8,169 nt of DNA from Thiomonas sp. (GTDB lineage: Bacteria > Pseudomonadota > Gammaproteobacteria > Burkholderiales > Burkholderiaceae_C), in the NCBI GenBank assembly GCA_027451915.1, contig DAIDHU010000560.1:1-8169 (forward strand), given 5' to 3'. Made by a program: the position numbers and the translations under genes. The notes beneath the pieces are model-generated. The model did no database searches. It was not told the origin of the DNA and worked only from the letters and a program-made list of their open reading frames with translations. Below are positions 6,691-8,169 of the stretch, piece by piece (position 1 is the first letter of the stretch; every line of letters begins with the position of its first letter).

Positions 6691-6890
6691 GTGAATAGCT
6701 GAGAGTCGGGCCCAGGCGCTCGCCAGATCCGGAGCCGATGCGGAAGTCTGGCTTCCGGTCCCCTCGAAGTGCGGGAAACCTCGCACAAACACCGCCCAGG
6801 AGGTCGCTTCCCGCGACGTGGTGCAAGTCCACAGCCATTCCGTGGAGCGGGTAGGGGGTGCGCACCCGGGATGGTCGATCACCCGCGAAG
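6691..6890 (+). ncRNA. Structured RNA candidate, block B, next to tRNA-Leu
   Basis: A second run of helices with no protein gene: 6722-6731 with 6741-6752 (10 pairs with a 2-nt bulge); 6769-6775 with 6779-6786, apex GGGAAACC, GNRA-like only on the + strand; 6803-6807 with 6813-6817; 6818-6821 with 6829-6832 (loop TGCAAGT); and 6847-6852 with 6881-6886 enclosing the 12-nt palindrome at 6856-6867. Segment 6829-6832 can alternatively pair with 6842-6845, so two mutually exclusive folds are possible. GGTGCAAGTCC is reminiscent of a conserved piece of group II intron domain I and, more distantly, of cobalamin riboswitches, but the other landmarks of both are missing. It may belong with block A or be separate. 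A + strand transcript would run antisense into the tRNA. Confidence 0.3.
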
Positions 6891-6900
6891 CGCTTATTCC

Positions 6901-6990
6901 TGGTGCCCGGAGGGGGAATCGAACCCCCACGACCTGATTAGGGTCGGCGGATTTTAAGTCCGCTGCGTCTACCGATTTCGCCATCCGGGC
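6901..6990 (-). tRNA. tRNA-Leu (anticodon UAA)
   Basis: Read on the - strand, the 90-nt gene has a 7-bp acceptor stem (GCCCGGA with TCCGGGC), discriminator A and an encoded CCA. The anticodon arm is GCGGA-CTTAAAA-TCCGC, giving anticodon TAA, which reads UUA and UUG leucine codons. A long variable arm (GACC-loop-GGTC), as expected for leucine, and a T arm with GTTCGATTC follow. No intron interrupts the anticodon loop, which is a known insertion site in other lineages. tRNA-Leu genes are frequent integration targets, but no integrase or repeated tRNA 3' end was found in the window. Confidence 0.97.
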
Positions 6991-7014
6991 CGCGTGCGTC
7001 GCGGGTAGGCGCGC

Positions 7015-7020
7015 ATGCTA
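7015..7020 (-). promoter_or_regulatory. Possible -10 element for tRNA-Leu
   Basis: TAGCAT on the - strand lies 24 nt before the mature 5' end of the tRNA, placing a start about 18 nt upstream. The -35 region is poor (no TTGACA-like hexamer at 16-18 bp), so this is a position-based guess. Confidence 0.25.
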
Positions 7021-7165
7021 GCGCAGGCGTGGCGGCAAGCACTCCGGGGTTGCCGAGGGCGCGCCCCTCGGCGCCCTCCGGGTATTCAACGGGCTGTCCA
7101 AGGTTCCAGCCGGCACATGCTCGGGCCTCGGACGGATCTTTGGGCGATCATTCAGCAATGGCTTG

Positions 7166-7307
7166 GATAAAAAGAGACTTATCAATTCATTTTTTTGTGA
7201 ATCTGAGCTAAGATTCGTCTTGTTGAATTTTTGCCGGATAAAGCTCCAAGAAGCTTGATTTCCGCAGCAGCTATTGCGGAAAAAACGACCGGCAACTGCG
7301 TAGCCGG
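7166..7307. repeat. AT-rich intergenic island with a chain of small inverted repeats
   Basis: Within the 538-bp gene-free stretch 6991-7528 this part is clearly richer in A and T than the rest. It carries consecutive inverted repeats: 7166-7170 with 7179-7183; 7185-7189 with 7198-7202 (loop of seven T and a G); 7199-7204 with 7211-7216 (perfect 6 bp); 7241-7245 with 7252-7256; 7259-7266 with 7275-7282 (8 bp, followed by more A); and 7289-7293 with 7303-7307. None has a following T-run on either strand, so they are not classical terminators. The island could contain the gpsA promoter or a small RNA; no convincing -35/-10 pair stands out. No open reading frame here looks real. The remaining 6991-7165 shows nothing further that I can name. 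Confidence 0.4.
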
Positions 7308-7466
7308 ATGCGCCCCGGGTTGCCCCCGCGCGGTGCGCCGGCGCAGGCTACTGTCCGCCCCTCAGGCGCGCGGGGCAGGGGCTGCGCAGATGGGGTGGCG
7401 CCTTGCGCGCCGCCGGGGGAAAGGGCGCGCCGCGCGTGCCTTCTTCCCGACCAGGTCGCCGCGTCC

Positions 7467-7500
7467 GGCTCCGCGCCGGGCGTCCCTAGACGGCGGAGCC
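7467..7500 (+). promoter_or_regulatory. Strong hairpin in the gpsA leader
   Basis: GGCTCCGC (7467-7474) and GCGGAGCC (7493-7500) form a perfect 8-bp stem; an alternative register pairs 6 bp plus inner GCC/GGC and GTC/GAC layers around CCTA. It ends 19 nt before the gpsA Shine-Dalgarno. It might terminate upstream transcription or modulate gpsA translation. The GC-rich sequence 7310-7466 before it shows no gene. Confidence 0.35.
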
Positions 7501-7528
7501 TCGGCCCGCCACCGACTTCGGAGATGCC

Positions 7529-8169
7529 ATGCACGCTCGAAACCGAGGCGAGTTCGCCATCCATGCCCCCCACGCCGCCCGCGCTCCGTTGCGCGAGCCT
7601 CTGGAACTGGCCGTGCTCGGCGCCGGCAGCTGGGGCACCGCGCTGGCGGCCGCCTCGCGTCGCGCCGGCCTGCCCACGCGCCTGTGGTCGCGGCGTCCCG
7701 ACGTGGCCCATGCCATCCGCACCACGGGCACCAATCCCCGGCACCTGCCAGGCATCGGGCTGCCCGAGGGGCTGCAAGCCAGCGACGACCTGCAATGGGT
7801 GCTGCAGGGGGCCGACGTCGTGCTGTTCGCGGTTCCCTGCGGCTCCCTGCGCGAGGTCGCGCAAGTCTGCGCGGCGGCCATGCCCCGGCACGCGCTGGCC
7901 CTGGCGACCTGCAAGGTCGTGGAGCCGGGCAGCGGCAAGTTGATGACCCAGGTGTTGCGCGAGTCCTGCGCCAAGGGGCAGCCCGTGGGCATGCTGGCGG
8001 GGCCGAGTTTCGCCGACGAGGTCGTGCGCGGCCTGCCCACGCGCCTGACCCTGGGCATGAGCGCCCATCCCGCGGCCGTGGCTGCCGCGCGCGAACTGGC
8101 CCGCGCGCTGCGCGCGGCAGCCATCGAACTGGAACTGTGCGACGACGAGATCGGCGTGCAGGTGGCCGG
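7529..8169 (+). CDS. gpsA: Glycerol-3-phosphate dehydrogenase [NAD(P)+], 3'-truncated by window edge
   Basis: GpsA reduces dihydroxyacetone phosphate to sn-glycerol-3-phosphate for phospholipid synthesis in the cytoplasm. 213 codons are visible with no stop; the family is about 330-340 residues. The NAD(P)-binding motif GAGSWG is at residues 31-36 (LAVLGAGSWGTALAAASRRAG), ADVVLFAVPCGSLREV follows as expected, and the conserved GPSFADEV block lies further on, ending in DEIGVQVA. The lysine in ATCKVVEPGSGKL (K129) aligns with the catalytic lysine of the usual C/T-KG-[LF]-E motif, but the next two residues are VV instead of G-L/F. The ATG at 7529 has GGAG five bases upstream and is the only ATG in frame before the motif; it gives about 20 extra N-terminal residues compared with E. 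coli. Upstream is a long non-coding leader; secB, the common neighbour in related bacteria, is not there. Confidence 0.93.
   Translation, partial: MHARNRGEFAIHAPHAARAPLREPLELAVLGAGSWGTALAAASRRAGLPTRLWSRRPDVAHAIRTTGTNPRHLPGIGLPEGLQASDDLQWVLQGADVVLFAVPCGSLREVAQVCAAAMPRHALALATCKVVEPGSGKLMTQVLRESCAKGQPVGMLAGPSFADEVVRGLPTRLTLGMSAHPAAVAAARELARALRAAAIELELCDDEIGVQVA

Noticed and set aside
6421..6702. 93-codon + strand frame over structured block A
   Set aside because: No ribosome site fits, composition is Arg/Pro-rich with no domain, and its sequence is explained by nested RNA helices. A small protein cannot be fully excluded.
6770..6850. Cobalamin riboswitch or group II intron domain
   Set aside because: Only a short GGTGCAAGTCC-like piece matches; the B12 box, the intron domain V hairpin and a downstream regulated gene or reverse transcriptase are all missing.
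6211..6984. 257-codon - strand frame beginning inside tRNA-Leu
   Set aside because: Its first residues are translated tRNA sequence and the end overlaps the ATP-pyrophosphatase gene in another frame; no protein family is visible.
6901..6990. Phage or island attachment site at tRNA-Leu
   Set aside because: No integrase and no second copy of the tRNA 3' end could be seen in the window.
7259..7282. Intrinsic terminator (8-bp stem followed by A residues)
   Set aside because: A terminator needs T residues after the 3' arm; here A follows on the + strand and ATCAAG on the - strand.
7308..7943. 211-codon + strand frame overlapping the start of gpsA
   Set aside because: It is out of frame with gpsA, whose motifs and ribosome site are clear; the product is low-complexity.
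1..8169. CRISPR array
   Set aside because: No regularly spaced direct repeats of 25-40 nt were found.

Overview
The window is very GC-rich, with strong G/C third-position bias. Its gene families and order suggest a betaproteobacterium, probably Burkholderiales; this is inferred from family content and is not proven. It looks like ordinary chromosome with one unusual intergenic stretch. Both ends cut through genes: the left edge enters a cation/acetate symporter and the right edge leaves glycerol-3-phosphate dehydrogenase (gpsA).

Left block (1-4173, + strand): the 3' part of an ActP-type acetate symporter, a 605-residue signalling-type protein (cNMP-binding-like, CBS and DUF294 nucleotidyltransferase-like domains), and a DEDDh 3'-5' exonuclease of the DNA polymerase III epsilon type. 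The last two are 27 bp apart and probably co-transcribed. A 13-bp hairpin lies just after the symporter stop. The trio resembles the actP neighbourhood of pseudomonads and other proteobacteria, so the two downstream proteins may serve carbon-source control.

Middle block (4201-6322): a - strand pair encodes a DUF1328/YtjA-type 56-residue membrane protein followed by a hemerythrin-like HHE protein, which suggests a stress or oxygen/iron role. Divergent from it is a membrane-anchored retropepsin-like aspartic protease. Convergent to that protease is a diphthine-ammonia-ligase-family ATP-pyrophosphatase of unknown bacterial function.

Right block (6323-8169): between the ATP-pyrophosphatase gene and a tRNA-Leu(UAA) lie about 580 bp with no credible protein gene but densely packed inverted repeats. 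Several of the predicted loops are UNCG- or GNRA-like only when read on the + strand, so I interpret this as one or two large structured RNAs. Block A (about 6480-6690) ends in a hairpin followed by GTGA and could be a stand-alone HEARO/OMEGA-type RNA; block B (about 6691-6890) is structured but unassigned. This is the best candidate for something undescribed. Beyond the tRNA, about 540 bp contain an AT-rich island with a chain of small hairpins and then a GC-rich leader with a strong hairpin before gpsA.

How the genes work together: acetate uptake and its presumed accessory proteins form one functional unit, the DUF1328-hemerythrin pair a second, and gpsA (phospholipid precursor synthesis) a third. 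The protease and the ATP-pyrophosphatase look like single-gene units.
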